Assembly: GCF_020073745.1 (NCBI RefSeq)
Contig: NZ_JAIRAU010000057.1
Span: 143,501 to 207,500 of the forward strand
Source of the DNA: Nannocystis pusilla
GTDB taxonomy: Bacteria; Myxococcota_A; Polyangia; Nannocystales; Nannocystaceae
Direction of reading: 5' to 3'
DNA length: 64,000 nt
The translations under genes and the position numbers were made by a program. This document shows, in pieces, positions 1 to 10,366 of the stretch. The first letter of the stretch is position 1. Each line of letters starts with the position of its first letter. Below the pieces are notes generated by a model. The model did no database searches. It worked only from the letters and a program-made list of their open reading frames with translations, and was not told the DNA's origin.

Positions 1-1131
1 CTGGTCTACGCGTGGAATTACTACTACCCGTGGGTCCCGTACTCGTACGGCTGGGGCTTCTACGGCAACGGCTGGTACTGGGGCGGCGTGGGCCACTGGG
101 GCTACCACGCTTGGGGCATGCCGCCGTCGTATTACTACAACTACTACCCGCAGGACCCCGGTTCGGTGCGGCACACGACGCCGAGCCAGGGCGGGCCGAC
201 GGGCAGTACGCGGCACACGATGAACGCGTCGCAGGGCGGGCCGACGGGTTCGGGCGGGATCGGCAACAAGCTCAGTCACGCGGGGGGCAACAACGGCGGC
301 CTGGCTCCGGGGTCGAGTCGGCCGACCAACCTGACCGCGGCGCCGCAAGGCGGCATGAGTAGCGGCGTCAGCGGCGGGCGCGGGCTCGCGGCGTCCGACA
401 ATCGAGGCGGTGGTCTCGGCCCGGGTGGAGCAGCCGCGTCGTCCAACCTGGCGGCGCCGAGCACCCGACCCAGCCAGCTGCCCAAAGGGCCAGGTTCGTG
501 GACGGCCGGCGGCACGCGTACGGTCACCGGCGCGAGTGCGAGCTACCCGAGCATGCCGATGTCCGGCGCAGCGCGACCGGGCGGCGGTGAGAGCGGCGGG
601 GGGCGCGGCTACCAGGCTCCGGGGTCGAGCACGCTCTCGGCCGGCGCCGCCAAGAGCTCGGGCGGCATGAACGCGACCTATCGCCCCACCTACGCGCCTC
701 CGGGCTCGAGCGGCGGTGACCGCGGAACGATGGCGGCCGGTGCGGCCCGGCCTAGCACGGGCGGCGGCTTCGCCTCGTCGCAGGCGACCTACGTGCCCGC
801 GACCTCGGGCTCCCGCGGCGGCCCGCGCAGCGCGACCAGCTCGTTCGGCGAGAGCGGGGGCTTCAGCGGCTCGCGCGGCACCGGCTCGACCTTCAGCGGC
901 GGCGGCTTCAGCGGCGGAGGCAGCCGCGGCGGCTTCAGCAGCGGGGGCGGCTTCGGCGGCGGCGGAGGCTTCGGCGGCGGAGGCAGCCGCGGCAGCTTCA
1001 GCAGCGGAGGCGGCGGCGGAGGCGGAGGCTTCGGCGGCGGAGGCGGTGGGGGCTTCAGCGGAGGCGGCGGAGGCGGCGGCGGTCGTGGCGGCGGCGGTGG
1101 CTTCGGCGGCGGCGGCGGTCGCAGTCGCTGA
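1..1131 (+). CDS. Gly/aromatic-rich repetitive protein, C-terminal part (5' truncated by window)
   Basis: The frame is open from base 1, so the start lies outside the window. The first ~45 visible residues are rich in Tyr, Trp and Gly with Pro spacing. The middle is Ser/Gly/Pro low-complexity, and the last ~90 residues are almost pure Gly with Phe, Ser and Arg (GGGFGGGG-type repeats) ending in GRSR. No catalytic motif is visible. Such Gly-rich tails occur in secreted or surface proteins of myxobacteria, but the domain that would name this one is missing. The real frame is supported by the codon third-position bias; the open frames on the other strand here are Pro-rich shadows of the Gly repeat. 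The function is unknown. Confidence 0.7.
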   Translation: MVYAWNYYYPWVPYSYGWGFYGNGWYWGGVGHWGYHAWGMPPSYYYNYYPQDPGSVRHTTPSQGGPTGSTRHTMNASQGGPTGSGGIGNKLSHAGGNNGGLAPGSSRPTNLTAAPQGGMSSGVSGGRGLAASDNRGGGLGPGGAAASSNLAAPSTRPSQLPKGPGSWTAGGTRTVTGASASYPSMPMSGAARPGGGESGGGRGYQAPGSSTLSAGAAKSSGGMNATYRPTYAPPGSSGGDRGTMAAGAARPSTGGGFASSQATYVPATSGSRGGPRSATSSFGESGGFSGSRGTGSTFSGGGFSGGGSRGGFSSGGGFGGGGGFGGGGSRGSFSSGGGGGGGGFGGGGGGGFSGGGGGGGGRGGGGGFGGGGGRSR

Positions 1132-1285
1132 ACGACGACGGCAGTGAGCGACGCTCGCTGCCGTCGCACAAGTCAGCACCTGGCTCGAGTCAGTTTCCAG
1201 GCGCCGATGCACGGCTCGTCGACCGAGCCGAACCGTGACGCCGTCTCGGGTCTCCCGACCCCGGCCGCACTCCTTGCCAAAGTAA

Positions 1286-1303
1286 CATGTCCCTGGGGAC
1301 AGG
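1286..1303. repeat. 14-bp-phased dyad element, one copy
   Basis: CATGTCC-CTGG-GGACAGG, cores 14 bp apart, lies ~40 bp upstream of the gloB start. It fits the window-wide dyad family (7-bp stem, 4-nt loop). Confidence 0.8.
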
Positions 1304-1343
1304 CAGGCTTGAGCCGCGAAGATGGCTCCGCTAAGACGTCCGC

Positions 1344-2087
1344 GTGCTGACGATCGAGCCGGTCCCCTGTCTGCGTGACAACTATGCGTACCTCCTGCGC
1401 GACGCGCAGAGCGGGGAGATCTGGCTGGTCGATCCGTCGGAGGCCGAGCCGCTGGCGCGGGCGATCGCGGCGAGCGGCGGACGGCTGCGGGCGATCCTCG
1501 CCACCCACCATCACCACGATCACGTCGGCGGCATCGACGAGCTCGTGCGCGGGCACGGCGACGTGTGGGTCGCCGGGCACGCCAGTGATCGCGGACGGAT
1601 CCCCGAGCAGAGCGTGTTCGTCGACGCGGCCACCGACGAGTGGCAGGACACCGGCCGCGAGCTCGTCGGGCGCAAGCTGCTCGGGCTGCACATCCCGGGG
1701 CACACGCGCGGCGCGATCGCCTGGCGGCTCGTCGGCAGCGGCGGCGAGCCCGACGACGTGTTCACGGGTGACACCCTGTTCGCCGCCGGCTGTGGTCGCC
1801 TGTTCGAAGGGACACCCGCGCAGATGCACGCCAGCCTGCAGCAGCTCGCCGCGCTCCCGCCGGCCACGCGCTTGTGGTTCGGGCACGAGTACACGGCGGC
1901 CAACCTGCGGTTCGCCGCCGTGGTCGAGCCCGACAACCGGGCGATCGCCGAGCGCGCGGCGCGGCTGTCCGGCCGCACCACGCCGACGACGGTGGCGGAC
2001 GAGCGGGCGACCAACCCGTTCGTCCGCGCCGGCTCGGTCGAGGAGCTGGCGGCGCGTCGGCGGGCCAAGGACGAGTACCGCGGCTGA
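1344..2087 (+). CDS. gloB: Hydroxyacylglutathione hydrolase (glyoxalase II)
   Basis: This enzyme hydrolyses S-D-lactoylglutathione to D-lactate and glutathione, the second step of methylglyoxal detoxification in the cytoplasm. The metallo-beta-lactamase fold is evident from the metal-binding motif HHHHDH at residues 55-60, the second-metal region GHTRGA, the GDTLF motif with its bridging Asp, and GHEYT near residue 180. The C-terminal ~65 residues carry the glyoxalase II-type helical tail with NPFVR. At 247 aa it has the usual length for bacterial GloB. The start is a GTG, and the sequence LTIEPVPCLRDNYAY right after it matches the family N-terminus. A dyad repeat and no other gene lie upstream, so it looks monocistronic. 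Confidence 0.93.
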   Translation: MLTIEPVPCLRDNYAYLLRDAQSGEIWLVDPSEAEPLARAIAASGGRLRAILATHHHHDHVGGIDELVRGHGDVWVAGHASDRGRIPEQSVFVDAATDEWQDTGRELVGRKLLGLHIPGHTRGAIAWRLVGSGGEPDDVFTGDTLFAAGCGRLFEGTPAQMHASLQQLAALPPATRLWFGHEYTAANLRFAAVVEPDNRAIAERAARLSGRTTPTTVADERATNPFVRAGSVEELAARRRAKDEYRG

Positions 2088-2125
2088 GCCGCCGCGCTCG
2101 CGCTCAGGGCGCGCGTCGAACCAAT

Positions 2126-2213
<88 letters not shown>

Positions 2214-2236
2214 AGTGCCGGTTGTTCAGGCCGGTG

Positions 2237-2321
2237 CGGAGAGGGTGGGATTCGAACCCACGGTGGGTTGCCCCACACAAGATTTCCAATCTTGCACCTT
2301 AGACCACTCGGACACCTCTCC
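2237..2321 (-). tRNA. tRNA-Ser(GGA)
   Basis: The acceptor stem is GGAGAGG/CCTCTCC with discriminator G73, and the long variable arm is typical of class II tRNA-Ser. The anticodon loop TTGGAAA gives anticodon GGA (reads UCC/UCU). The T-loop is TTCGAAT. CCA is not encoded. It lies 50 bp from a second tRNA-Ser and just upstream of the SRP RNA. Confidence 0.96.
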
Positions 2322-2371
2322 GGGTGCTCTGGTTGTCGTGCTCTGTGGGGCTGTTTCTCGGGGAAGACTTG

Positions 2372-2456
2372 CGGAGAGGGTGGGATTCGAACCCACGGTG
2401 ACTTTCGCCACACCAGATTTCGAGTCTGGCACCTTCGACCACTCGGACACCTCTCC
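2372..2456 (-). tRNA. tRNA-Ser(CGA)
   Basis: The acceptor stem is identical to that of the neighbouring tRNA-Ser, with discriminator G73 and a long variable arm. The anticodon stem CCAGA/TCTGG encloses CTCGAAA, giving anticodon CGA (reads UCG, a frequent Ser codon in high-GC genomes). It is the first gene of the minus-strand tRNA-tRNA-SRP RNA cluster. Confidence 0.96.
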
Positions 2457-2617
2457 AGGTGGCGGGGCGCGGACATTACCAGAAATTTTAAAAGGGTCCA
2501 GCCCTCGGACGTGGCGAGCGGGGGGCTGTGGGGGTGTTCGGCGCGGGCGGGGTGTGAGGAACGGCGCGTCTCGGCCGGCGGCGCCCGGGCGAGGAGCACG
2601 CACACTCCAGACCGGCC

Positions 2618-4660
<2,043 letters not shown>

Positions 4661-4677
4661 ACTCGCGGCGCGCGACC

Positions 4678-4959
4678 ATGCCTTACGTCGAATACGCCTG
4701 CGAAGGCCGCCTGCTGTTCCGCACCGAGACCACCGAGGACGTGCAGTTCGTCCCGCGGATCCACGAGGTCGTCGTCATCGACGACGTGCCGTACCAGGTC
4801 GTCGACGTCGAGTACTGGGCCCGCCGGCTCGGCTCCACCGACCGCCGCCTCGTCTGCCCCACCGTCTACGTGGTGCCGATCGCCGGCGTCGAGTGGGAGC
4901 AGCGGCTCGAGCGTCGAGTGCCGCGCAGCAAAGAGGGCAAGCCGCCGACGCGTTACTGA
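4678..4959 (+). CDS. Small conserved-looking hypothetical protein (93 aa)
   Basis: ATG at 4678 lies 17 bp after the stop of the DUF255 gene, suggesting cotranscription. The product is 93 aa, soluble, acidic in the middle (TETTEDVQF, VVVIDDVPYQVVDVEYWARR) and basic at the end. Alternating hydrophobic residues suggest a small beta-rich fold. There is no cysteine motif beyond two isolated Cys. I do not recognise a family. The codon bias supports a real gene. It ends just before an array of dyad repeats and a tRNA-Ser on the other strand. Confidence 0.65.
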   Translation: MPYVEYACEGRLLFRTETTEDVQFVPRIHEVVVIDDVPYQVVDVEYWARRLGSTDRRLVCPTVYVVPIAGVEWEQRLERRVPRSKEGKPPTRY

Positions 4960-4960
4960 C

Positions 4961-5024
4961 GGTGTCCCCTGGGACATGTCCCGGAGAGCATGCTCGATCG
5001 AGCATGACTGCCGGAACATGTCCG
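4961..5024. repeat. Array of five 14-bp-phased dyad units
   Basis: Cores at 4961 (degenerate), 4975, 4989, 5003 and 5017 are each exactly 14 bp apart. The half-sites are GGACATGTCC, GAGCATGCTC, GAGCATGACT and GAACATGTCC. It fills the gap between a + strand gene end and the 3' end of a - strand tRNA-Ser, so it could fold as a hairpin downstream of both. Confidence 0.85.
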
Positions 5025-5038
5025 GAGGATCAGCGAGA

Positions 5039-5125
5039 TGGAGGAGGAGGGATTCGAACCCTCGGTGCCCTTGCGAGCACGGCGGATTTCAAGTCCGCTG
5101 CCTTAAACCGCTCGGCCACTCCTCC
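5039..5125 (-). tRNA. tRNA-Ser(TGA)
   Basis: The acceptor stem GGAGGAG/CTCCTCC, T-arm GAGGG/CCCTC with loop TTCGAAT, and a long variable arm mark tRNA-Ser. The anticodon loop CTTGAAA gives TGA. The template base next to the acceptor stem would give A at position 73 rather than the G seen in the two other tRNA-Ser genes of this window. CCA is not encoded. Confidence 0.95.
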
Positions 5126-5171
5126 GGCGGGCCCGCGAGTATCGACAAGCCGGGCCCGCGCGTAAAGGGGC

Positions 5172-8100
5172 TCACGGCGCGCGCGCGAGGCGGGCCAGCG
5201 CGCGTTCCGCCTCGCGCCGGCCCGGGGCGGTCGTGGCCGCCAGGCGCAGGAACTCCTCGTAGGCCGTCCGGCTGGCGGCCACGTCGCCGTGGGCCTCGGA
5301 GGCCCGGGCCAGCCAGAGGTGCGCGTCCGGCAGCCACAGGGTCTCCGGGGCCGCGCCGCGGACCGCCCGGCCGAGGCTGACCGCGGCCTCGGCGTGCAGC
5401 TGCAGCTCGTATTCGCAGCGTCCGAGCCAGTAGTGCGCCTCTGCGAGCCCGGGCTCGAGCGCCACGGCGCGCTGCAGCTGCCGCCGGCCCTCCTCGAAGT
5501 TGGCGCGCTCGTGCAGCGCCTGCCCGAGCGCCACGAAGGCCCCCGGGAACGCCTCCGTGGCCCTGGTGACCGCGCCGAGCTCGGTGACCGCCTCCTGCGC
5601 CCGCCCCGTCTGGAGGAGCGCACGGCCGTACAGGAAGCCGGCCTCGTGGAGCGTCGGCGCCAGCTGATGCGCGCGGCGGTAGGCGGCCAGCGCCTCCTGC
5701 AGGCGACCGCCGCGCTCGGCGATCTTGCCGGCCACGAGCTCGACCTCGGCGCTCGCGTGCGCGGGCCGGCTGAGCCGCAGCTCCTGCTGCGCCAGCGCCG
5801 GCTCGCCGCGGGCCAGCAGCACCTTGGCCTTCAGCAGGTGCCCCTCCCACGACCCCGGGCTGCGCAGCAAGATCTGGTCGGTCAGCGACTCCGCCGCCTC
5901 GACCGCCCCCTGGGCCAGGCGCAGGCGAGCGATCGCCAGCACCGTCTCGTCGGGCGCCCGCACGTCGCTCAAATGCGGCTGCACCATCGCCTCGAGCTGC
6001 CGCAGCTCACCTGACTGAATGTACAGTCGACTCAGCGGCCCGAGCAGCCCGGCGAACCCGCCCGTGCGCTCGTTCACCGCCAGCAGGTCGACCCGGCCGG
6101 CGTCGGCGCGGGCCGTCTCGAGCGCCAGCACGCCGCGTCGCAGCTGCGCCGCGTTGTCGTCGCAGTCCGTCGCGAGCGCGCGGTCGAGCGCGTTGATCGC
6201 CTCGTCGCGCCGGCCGAGCTCGGCCTGCAAGTTGGCCGCCGCCAGCGCCAGCGCGCGCAGGTCGGCGCGCGCGCTCTCCGTCGGGTCGTGGCCGCGCCCA
6301 TCGAGCAGCTTCTCGAGCAACTTCAGCGTGTCCTCGCGCGGACGCAGGCGCGCGTACTCGACGGCGGCGCGCACGTGCGCCGGCGTGGCCGTCGCCGCGG
6401 CGTGGAACTGCCGCGCCGCGTCCTCGGTGTTGCCGGCCAGCAGCGCCAGGCGACCGCGCAGGAACGTCGACTCGAGCAGCGTCAGCGGCTCGGCCGCGAG
6501 CTTCTCGATCGATTTGGTCGCCGCGCTCTCGTTGCTCGCCCGCAGCGCCAGCTCGGCCTGGAGGATCTGCGCCTCGCGGTCGTCCGGGGCGTCGCGCAGC
6601 CGCGCCGTCAGACCCTGCTGCGCGCGTGCCAGCTCGTCGGCCCCGATCAGCACCCGCAGCGACGCGTGCACCACCTCCGGGTCGCGCGGCGCCAGCTTGA
6701 TCGCCTCGTCGGCCCAGTACACGCTGCGCGACACCTCGACCGACGCCGCCGCCACCCGGGCGTGTCGCACCAGCACGCGCGCCTGGTGCACGTCGCTCAC
6801 CCCCGGCTCCCGCACCAGCGCCTCGAGCCGCTTGCGCGCCTCCGCCAGCCGGCCGCGGGCGATCAGCGCGTCCACCAGGAGCAGCTGGAGCGCCGGCCGC
6901 TGCGGCTGTCGGTCCGCGGCGTCGCGCAGCGGGTCGAGCGACGCTCGGCGATCTTTCGCCAGCTCGGCGGCGAAGCTCAACCACCGGGCCGTTTGATCGC
7001 CTGGCCGCAAGGACATGGCCTCCGAGGCATGTTCCGAGGCGGCCTTGTGGTCGCCGACGGCCAGGGCCAGCAGGCCGCGGTAGAGCGCCACCCCGGGTTC
7101 GGCCGCTGCGGCCAACAAGGTCTGCGCCTTGCGGTGGTCGCCCTCGGCGAGGGCGGCCAGGGCCCGGACCCGCTCCGCGCGGTCGTTCTCGCGGCCCGCG
7201 GTGGCGGCCAGCCACACCGCGGCCTGCGAGGCGCGCACCGGATCTGGCCCATAGCGCAGGTGGATCCGCAGCGCCGCCTCGGCCCGGCCGAGTGGGTCGT
7301 CGGTCTGCTCCGCGACCGTCATCGCCGCGAGGTAGCCGTCCATCGTGTCGTCGTCGAACAGCGCGGCGAGCCGCTCGTCGCGCTCGTGGATCGCCGCCGA
7401 ATCGGACAGCGCCTGCGACGCGTACGAGCCGGCGACCAGCGACACCTCCTGCGCCCGGCTGTAGTAGAACCACCAGCACGCCGCCAGCGCCGCGAACAGC
7501 CCGACCAGGCCCGCGTAGGCCAGCGCGCCCGGCTCCGGGGTCACCGGTGCCACGATCACCGTCGGCCGCCGCGACTGCAACTGCGGCCGGGGTGGGGGCA
7601 GCGGCGCGTCCGGCTGGGTCGGCAGCTCGCGGGTCTCGGCCTTGATGTCGGCGAGGTCGACCTCGACGTCGTCCGACCGCGAGACCGCCCGCGCCGTCAC
7701 CGTCGACATCTCGCTGAGGTGCGGCAGGTCGAGCTCGGCGCTGTTCTCGAGGTCGCGGCTGTCGAGCGGCGACACCGCCATCCGCGGCACCTCGATGCGC
7801 GGCAGCGTGAACGGCCGCGTGGTCGACACCGGCGCCGGCAGGTCGTCCTCGCCGCTGCCGGCCTCCGGCGAGGGCTGCGACGGCGGCCGCGACGTCGGCG
7901 CGCTCGGAGCGTTGGCCTGCTCCCCCGGCGGCCGGTCCCCGACCAGCGTCGGCGGCACGAAGAACCCCTCGATCGGCGCCTCGGCCGGCGTCTTGCGGAT
8001 GCTGCCGATCGGCGTCCCCGGCAGCGGCAGCGCCGTCAGCCGCGGCAGGATCACCCGCCCGGCCTCCTCGGGCGGCGCCTGCGTCGGCGTCCCGCAGTTG

Positions 8101-8192
8101 GGGCAGCGCTCGAACACCGCCCCGGCCTCGAACACGAACGCGCACTTGCGGCACGCGGGCGGGCTCGGCGGCGTGGGAGGCGAATCGGCCAT
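5172..8192 (-). CDS. Membrane-anchored TPR protein with N-terminal zinc ribbon
   Basis: The start was chosen at MADSPPTPP because the zinc ribbon follows directly; the frame stays open further upstream but only as a shadow of the divergent HD gene. C14, C17, C30 and C33 form a CxxC...CxxC ribbon. A Pro/Glu-rich disordered region of ~180 residues follows, then one membrane segment at about 218-240. About 750 residues of tandem TPR-like helix pairs follow, with typical patterns such as HYWLGRCEY and GRALLQTGRAQEAV. The TPR part is probably outside the inner membrane and the ribbon in the cytoplasm (inference). A dyad repeat copy sits in the TPR region at 7000-7031. No partner is obvious; it is divergent from the HD gene with 96 bp between. 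Confidence 0.82.
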   Translation of the reverse strand: MADSPPTPPSPPACRKCAFVFEAGAVFERCPNCGTPTQAPPEEAGRVILPRLTALPLPGTPIGSIRKTPAEAPIEGFFVPPTLVGDRPPGEQANAPSAPTSRPPSQPSPEAGSGEDDLPAPVSTTRPFTLPRIEVPRMAVSPLDSRDLENSAELDLPHLSEMSTVTARAVSRSDDVEVDLADIKAETRELPTQPDAPLPPPRPQLQSRRPTVIVAPVTPEPGALAYAGLVGLFAALAACWWFYYSRAQEVSLVAGSYASQALSDSAAIHERDERLAALFDDDTMDGYLAAMTVAEQTDDPLGRAEAALRIHLRYGPDPVRASQAAVWLAATAGRENDRAERVRALAALAEGDHRKAQTLLAAAAEPGVALYRGLLALAVGDHKAASEHASEAMSLRPGDQTARWLSFAAELAKDRRASLDPLRDAADRQPQRPALQLLLVDALIARGRLAEARKRLEALVREPGVSDVHQARVLVRHARVAAASVEVSRSVYWADEAIKLAPRDPEVVHASLRVLIGADELARAQQGLTARLRDAPDDREAQILQAELALRASNESAATKSIEKLAAEPLTLLESTFLRGRLALLAGNTEDAARQFHAAATATPAHVRAAVEYARLRPREDTLKLLEKLLDGRGHDPTESARADLRALALAAANLQAELGRRDEAINALDRALATDCDDNAAQLRRGVLALETARADAGRVDLLAVNERTGGFAGLLGPLSRLYIQSGELRQLEAMVQPHLSDVRAPDETVLAIARLRLAQGAVEAAESLTDQILLRSPGSWEGHLLKAKVLLARGEPALAQQELRLSRPAHASAEVELVAGKIAERGGRLQEALAAYRRAHQLAPTLHEAGFLYGRALLQTGRAQEAVTELGAVTRATEAFPGAFVALGQALHERANFEEGRRQLQRAVALEPGLAEAHYWLGRCEYELQLHAEAAVSLGRAVRGAAPETLWLPDAHLWLARASEAHGDVAASRTAYEEFLRLAATTAPGRREAERALARLARAP
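7000..7031. repeat. 14-bp-phased dyad copies inside the TPR gene
   Basis: Cores CCTG 7000, CATG 7014 and CATG 7028 are spaced exactly 14 bp; for example CATGGCC-TCCG-AGGCATG. Confidence 0.7.
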
Positions 8193-8288
8193 ATCGGGCG
8201 CGGCGCGCAGGATATCACGCCCTCCCCGCACCGACTCGCCGCCCGCCCGGATCGCCAGCCGCTCGCGCCTGCAGTAGGCTCCGCCGCG

Positions 8289-9557
8289 ATGCTCTTGCGC
8301 GATCCCGTGCACGGCCTGATCTCCTTCAGCGGCCAGACCGCGCGCCTCGTCACGCGCCTCCTCGACTGCGCCGAAGTCCAGAGGTTGCGGCGGATCCGCG
8401 CCCTCGGCCTCGCCGCGCTCGCCTTTCCCGGCGGCGAGCACTCGCGCTTCGCCCACGCAGTCGGCGCCGCGCACGTCATGCAGCGCTACCTCGACCGCGT
8501 CCGCACCCTCGCGCAGGAGCTCCCGCCGCACGACCGCATCGACGATCACTGGGCCCACGTCGCCCTCGCGGCCGCGTTGCTGCACGACCTCGGGCACGGG
8601 CCGCTGAGCCACACCTTCGAGGCGGTGCTGCCCGGCGCGCCGCGCCACGAGGTGTGGACCTCGCGGATCTTGCTCGACCCCGACACGCAGGTCCACCGCG
8701 TCCTCGCCGAGCTCGACCCGACCGCGCCGGCGCTGGTCGAGCGCCTGATCCACGGCCAGGGCCCGATCGGCCACCTCGCGCGCGCCGTCTCCGGCACCTT
8801 CGACGTCGACCGCTGCGACTACCTCATGCGCGACAGCTACATGACGGGCGTCCGCTACGGTCTGCTCGACGTCGACTGGCTGCTCGCCTCGTTGCGCCTC
8901 TACGTCCCCGCCGGGTCGACCTCCGCGCGGCTCGCCGTCGACGGCGAGAAGGGCCTCACCGCCGTCGAGGGCTTCTTCCTCGCCCGCCTCTACATGTACC
9001 GCCAGGTCTACCTGCACAAGGCCGCGCGCGCCGCCGAGATGATGATCCGCGCGCTGTTCCGCCGCCTGTGCGAGCTCGGCCCCGAGCCCGGCACCCCGCC
9101 TGTCCTCGAGGACTTGTTACGCGGCCGCGACGTCGACGTCCACCGCTACCTCCGCCTCGACGACCACGCCCTCGCCGAGGCCCTCGCCGCCTACACCCGC
9201 AGCGCCGACCCCGTCCTGCGCGACCTCGCCGACGGCCTCGTCTGCCGGCGCCTGTTCAAGACCCTGCGCCTCCGGCCCGACGCCGACTCCGCCGCCGCCG
9301 AGGCGCGCCTCGCCGAGGTCCTCGCCAGCGACGGCGTCGCCCCCGCCTACCTCGGCGCCATCGACCGCGTCGAGATCGACGCCTATACCGACGACGAGGC
9401 GCTCATGGTCCTGCGCGGCGGCGGCCGCGTCCAGCGCCTCCTCGACGCCTCCCCCCTGCTCCGCGGCCTCGCCCGCGAGCGATTCGTCCACCACCGCGCC
9501 GTCTTCCCGCCCGCGCTGCGGGCCCGCGTCTCCCATGCCCTCGCGGACATGACCTGA
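8289..9557 (+). CDS. HD-domain phosphohydrolase (dNTPase/YwfO/SAMHD1-like)
   Basis: The start of the protein, LLRDPVHGLI, is the family hallmark of YwfO-type HD phosphohydrolases. Metal-binding residues are visible as HSRFAHA, LLHDLGHGPLSH and DRCDYLMRD. At 422 aa it has the typical length. The family hydrolyses nucleotides, often dNTPs, though the substrate of this subgroup is not certain. The ATG at 8289 follows the divergent TPR gene. The 3' end runs into a long dyad-repeat array: the last codons (ADMT) are encoded by the first repeat unit, so the array has shaped the C-terminus. Confidence 0.88.
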   Translation: MLLRDPVHGLISFSGQTARLVTRLLDCAEVQRLRRIRALGLAALAFPGGEHSRFAHAVGAAHVMQRYLDRVRTLAQELPPHDRIDDHWAHVALAAALLHDLGHGPLSHTFEAVLPGAPRHEVWTSRILLDPDTQVHRVLAELDPTAPALVERLIHGQGPIGHLARAVSGTFDVDRCDYLMRDSYMTGVRYGLLDVDWLLASLRLYVPAGSTSARLAVDGEKGLTAVEGFFLARLYMYRQVYLHKAARAAEMMIRALFRRLCELGPEPGTPPVLEDLLRGRDVDVHRYLRLDDHALAEALAAYTRSADPVLRDLADGLVCRRLFKTLRLRPDADSAAAEARLAEVLASDGVAPAYLGAIDRVEIDAYTDDEALMVLRGGGRVQRLLDASPLLRGLARERFVHHRAVFPPALRARVSHALADMT

Positions 9558-9738
9558 ACGCCATGCCTCAAACATCATGTCCCTTGCAACATGTCCCGAA
9601 TATCGCTCGCTCCATAATCCATGGGACATGTTCAATAACACCTTTCCCATCAGACAGATTCTTTCGCACATGTCTCTGAGTTCAGTTACACATTCCTCAT
9701 CGGACATGTCCCTTCGTACACTCTCCTGACCCGCCATG
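9548..9738. repeat. Long degenerate array of 14-bp-phased dyad units, relatively AT-rich
   Basis: Cores at 9548, 9562, 9576 and 9590 are strictly 14 bp apart. After a degenerate stretch a second phase block runs 9627, 9655, 9669 and 9683, with 9705, 9719 and 9735 near phase. It covers the whole gap between the HD gene and the DTW gene, including the HD stop and the DTW start codon. The spacer is visibly richer in A/T than any other part of the first 20 kb. Confidence 0.8.
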
Positions 9739-10359
9739 TCCTCGCGCAAGAGCTCACGCCCGCGCTGCCCCGTCTGCGGCCTCCACCTCGAGCGGTGCCT
9801 CTGCGCCGAGCTGCCGGTCGTCGACGTGCCGACCCGCTTCGTCCTCGTCCAGCACAACCGCGAGCGCCACAAGCCGACCAGCACCGGCCGGGCCGCCGCG
9901 GCCGCCCTGCGGGCCCCGATCGTCCACTACGGCGCGCGGGACGAGGCCATGGACACGGCGCCGCTCACCGACCCCGAGCTCGACTACGTCGTCCTCTTCC
10001 CCGCCGAGGACGCCCAGGTCGCCGGCCCCGAGCTCCTGCACACCGCCCCCGGCCGGCGCCGCTGCGTCGTCATCCTCGACGGCACCTGGCACCAGTGCTC
10101 CCGCATGGCCCGCCGCGCCGCCCACGTCGGCGACTTCCCCAAGGTGTCCCTTCCGCCAGGTGGTCCCTCGCGCTGGGGCATCCGCCACCCCCCGCGACCC
10201 GAGGCCGTGTGCACCTTCGAGGCCGCCACCCGCCTCGTCGAGGTCCTCCACGGCCCCGACGTCGCCCGCCCGATGGAGCGCTTCTTCCTCGAGCTCACCG
10301 CCCGCATGCACGCCCAGCGCGGCTCCCTCCCGCCGGGCCACGACGAAGACGACGACTGA
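9736..10359 (+). CDS. DTW-domain protein (tRNA-uridine aminocarboxypropyltransferase family)
   Basis: The N-terminal Cys pattern CPVCGLHLERCLC is typical of DTW proteins, followed by a QHNRERHKPTSTGR block, the signature LDGTW (residue ~115), SRWGIRHPPRP and CTFEA. The family (YfiP/TapT and TapT2-like) transfers the aminocarboxypropyl group of S-adenosylmethionine to uridine to make acp3U in tRNA; which position is modified here cannot be told. It has 207 aa, the usual length. The start codon ATG overlaps the last unit of a dyad array. The gene is convergent with the minus-strand run that ends 8 bp downstream. Confidence 0.87.
   Translation: MSSRKSSRPRCPVCGLHLERCLCAELPVVDVPTRFVLVQHNRERHKPTSTGRAAAAALRAPIVHYGARDEAMDTAPLTDPELDYVVLFPAEDAQVAGPELLHTAPGRRRCVVILDGTWHQCSRMARRAAHVGDFPKVSLPPGGPSRWGIRHPPRPEAVCTFEAATRLVEVLHGPDVARPMERFFLELTARMHAQRGSLPPGHDEDDD
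10143..10160. repeat. Degenerate 14-bp-phased dyad inside the DTW gene
   Basis: GGTGTCC-CTTC-CGCCAGG with core spacing 14 bp. It is one of the weaker matches. Confidence 0.45.
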
Positions 10360-10366
10360 GCCCGAC

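Noticed and set aside
789..1169. Pro-rich minus-strand open frame opposite the Gly-rich gene
   Set aside because: Antisense of Gly codons (GGC) gives Pro (GCC-shifted CCG); it is a mirror of the Gly repeat and has no start context.
1799..1816. CCTG/CACC words 14 bp apart in gloB
   Set aside because: They encode the invariant GRLFEGTPAQM block of glyoxalase II and the arms pair poorly, so chance is sufficient.
4961..5024. Repeat array as a possible CRISPR array
   Set aside because: Units are 14 bp long without separate spacers, are palindromic, vary in sequence, and occur singly inside genes; no cas gene is present.
8193..9017. Upstream extension of the zinc-ribbon/TPR protein frame
   Set aside because: The frame is open to 9017 but crosses the divergent HD gene, and the conserved zinc ribbon begins right after the ATG at 8192.
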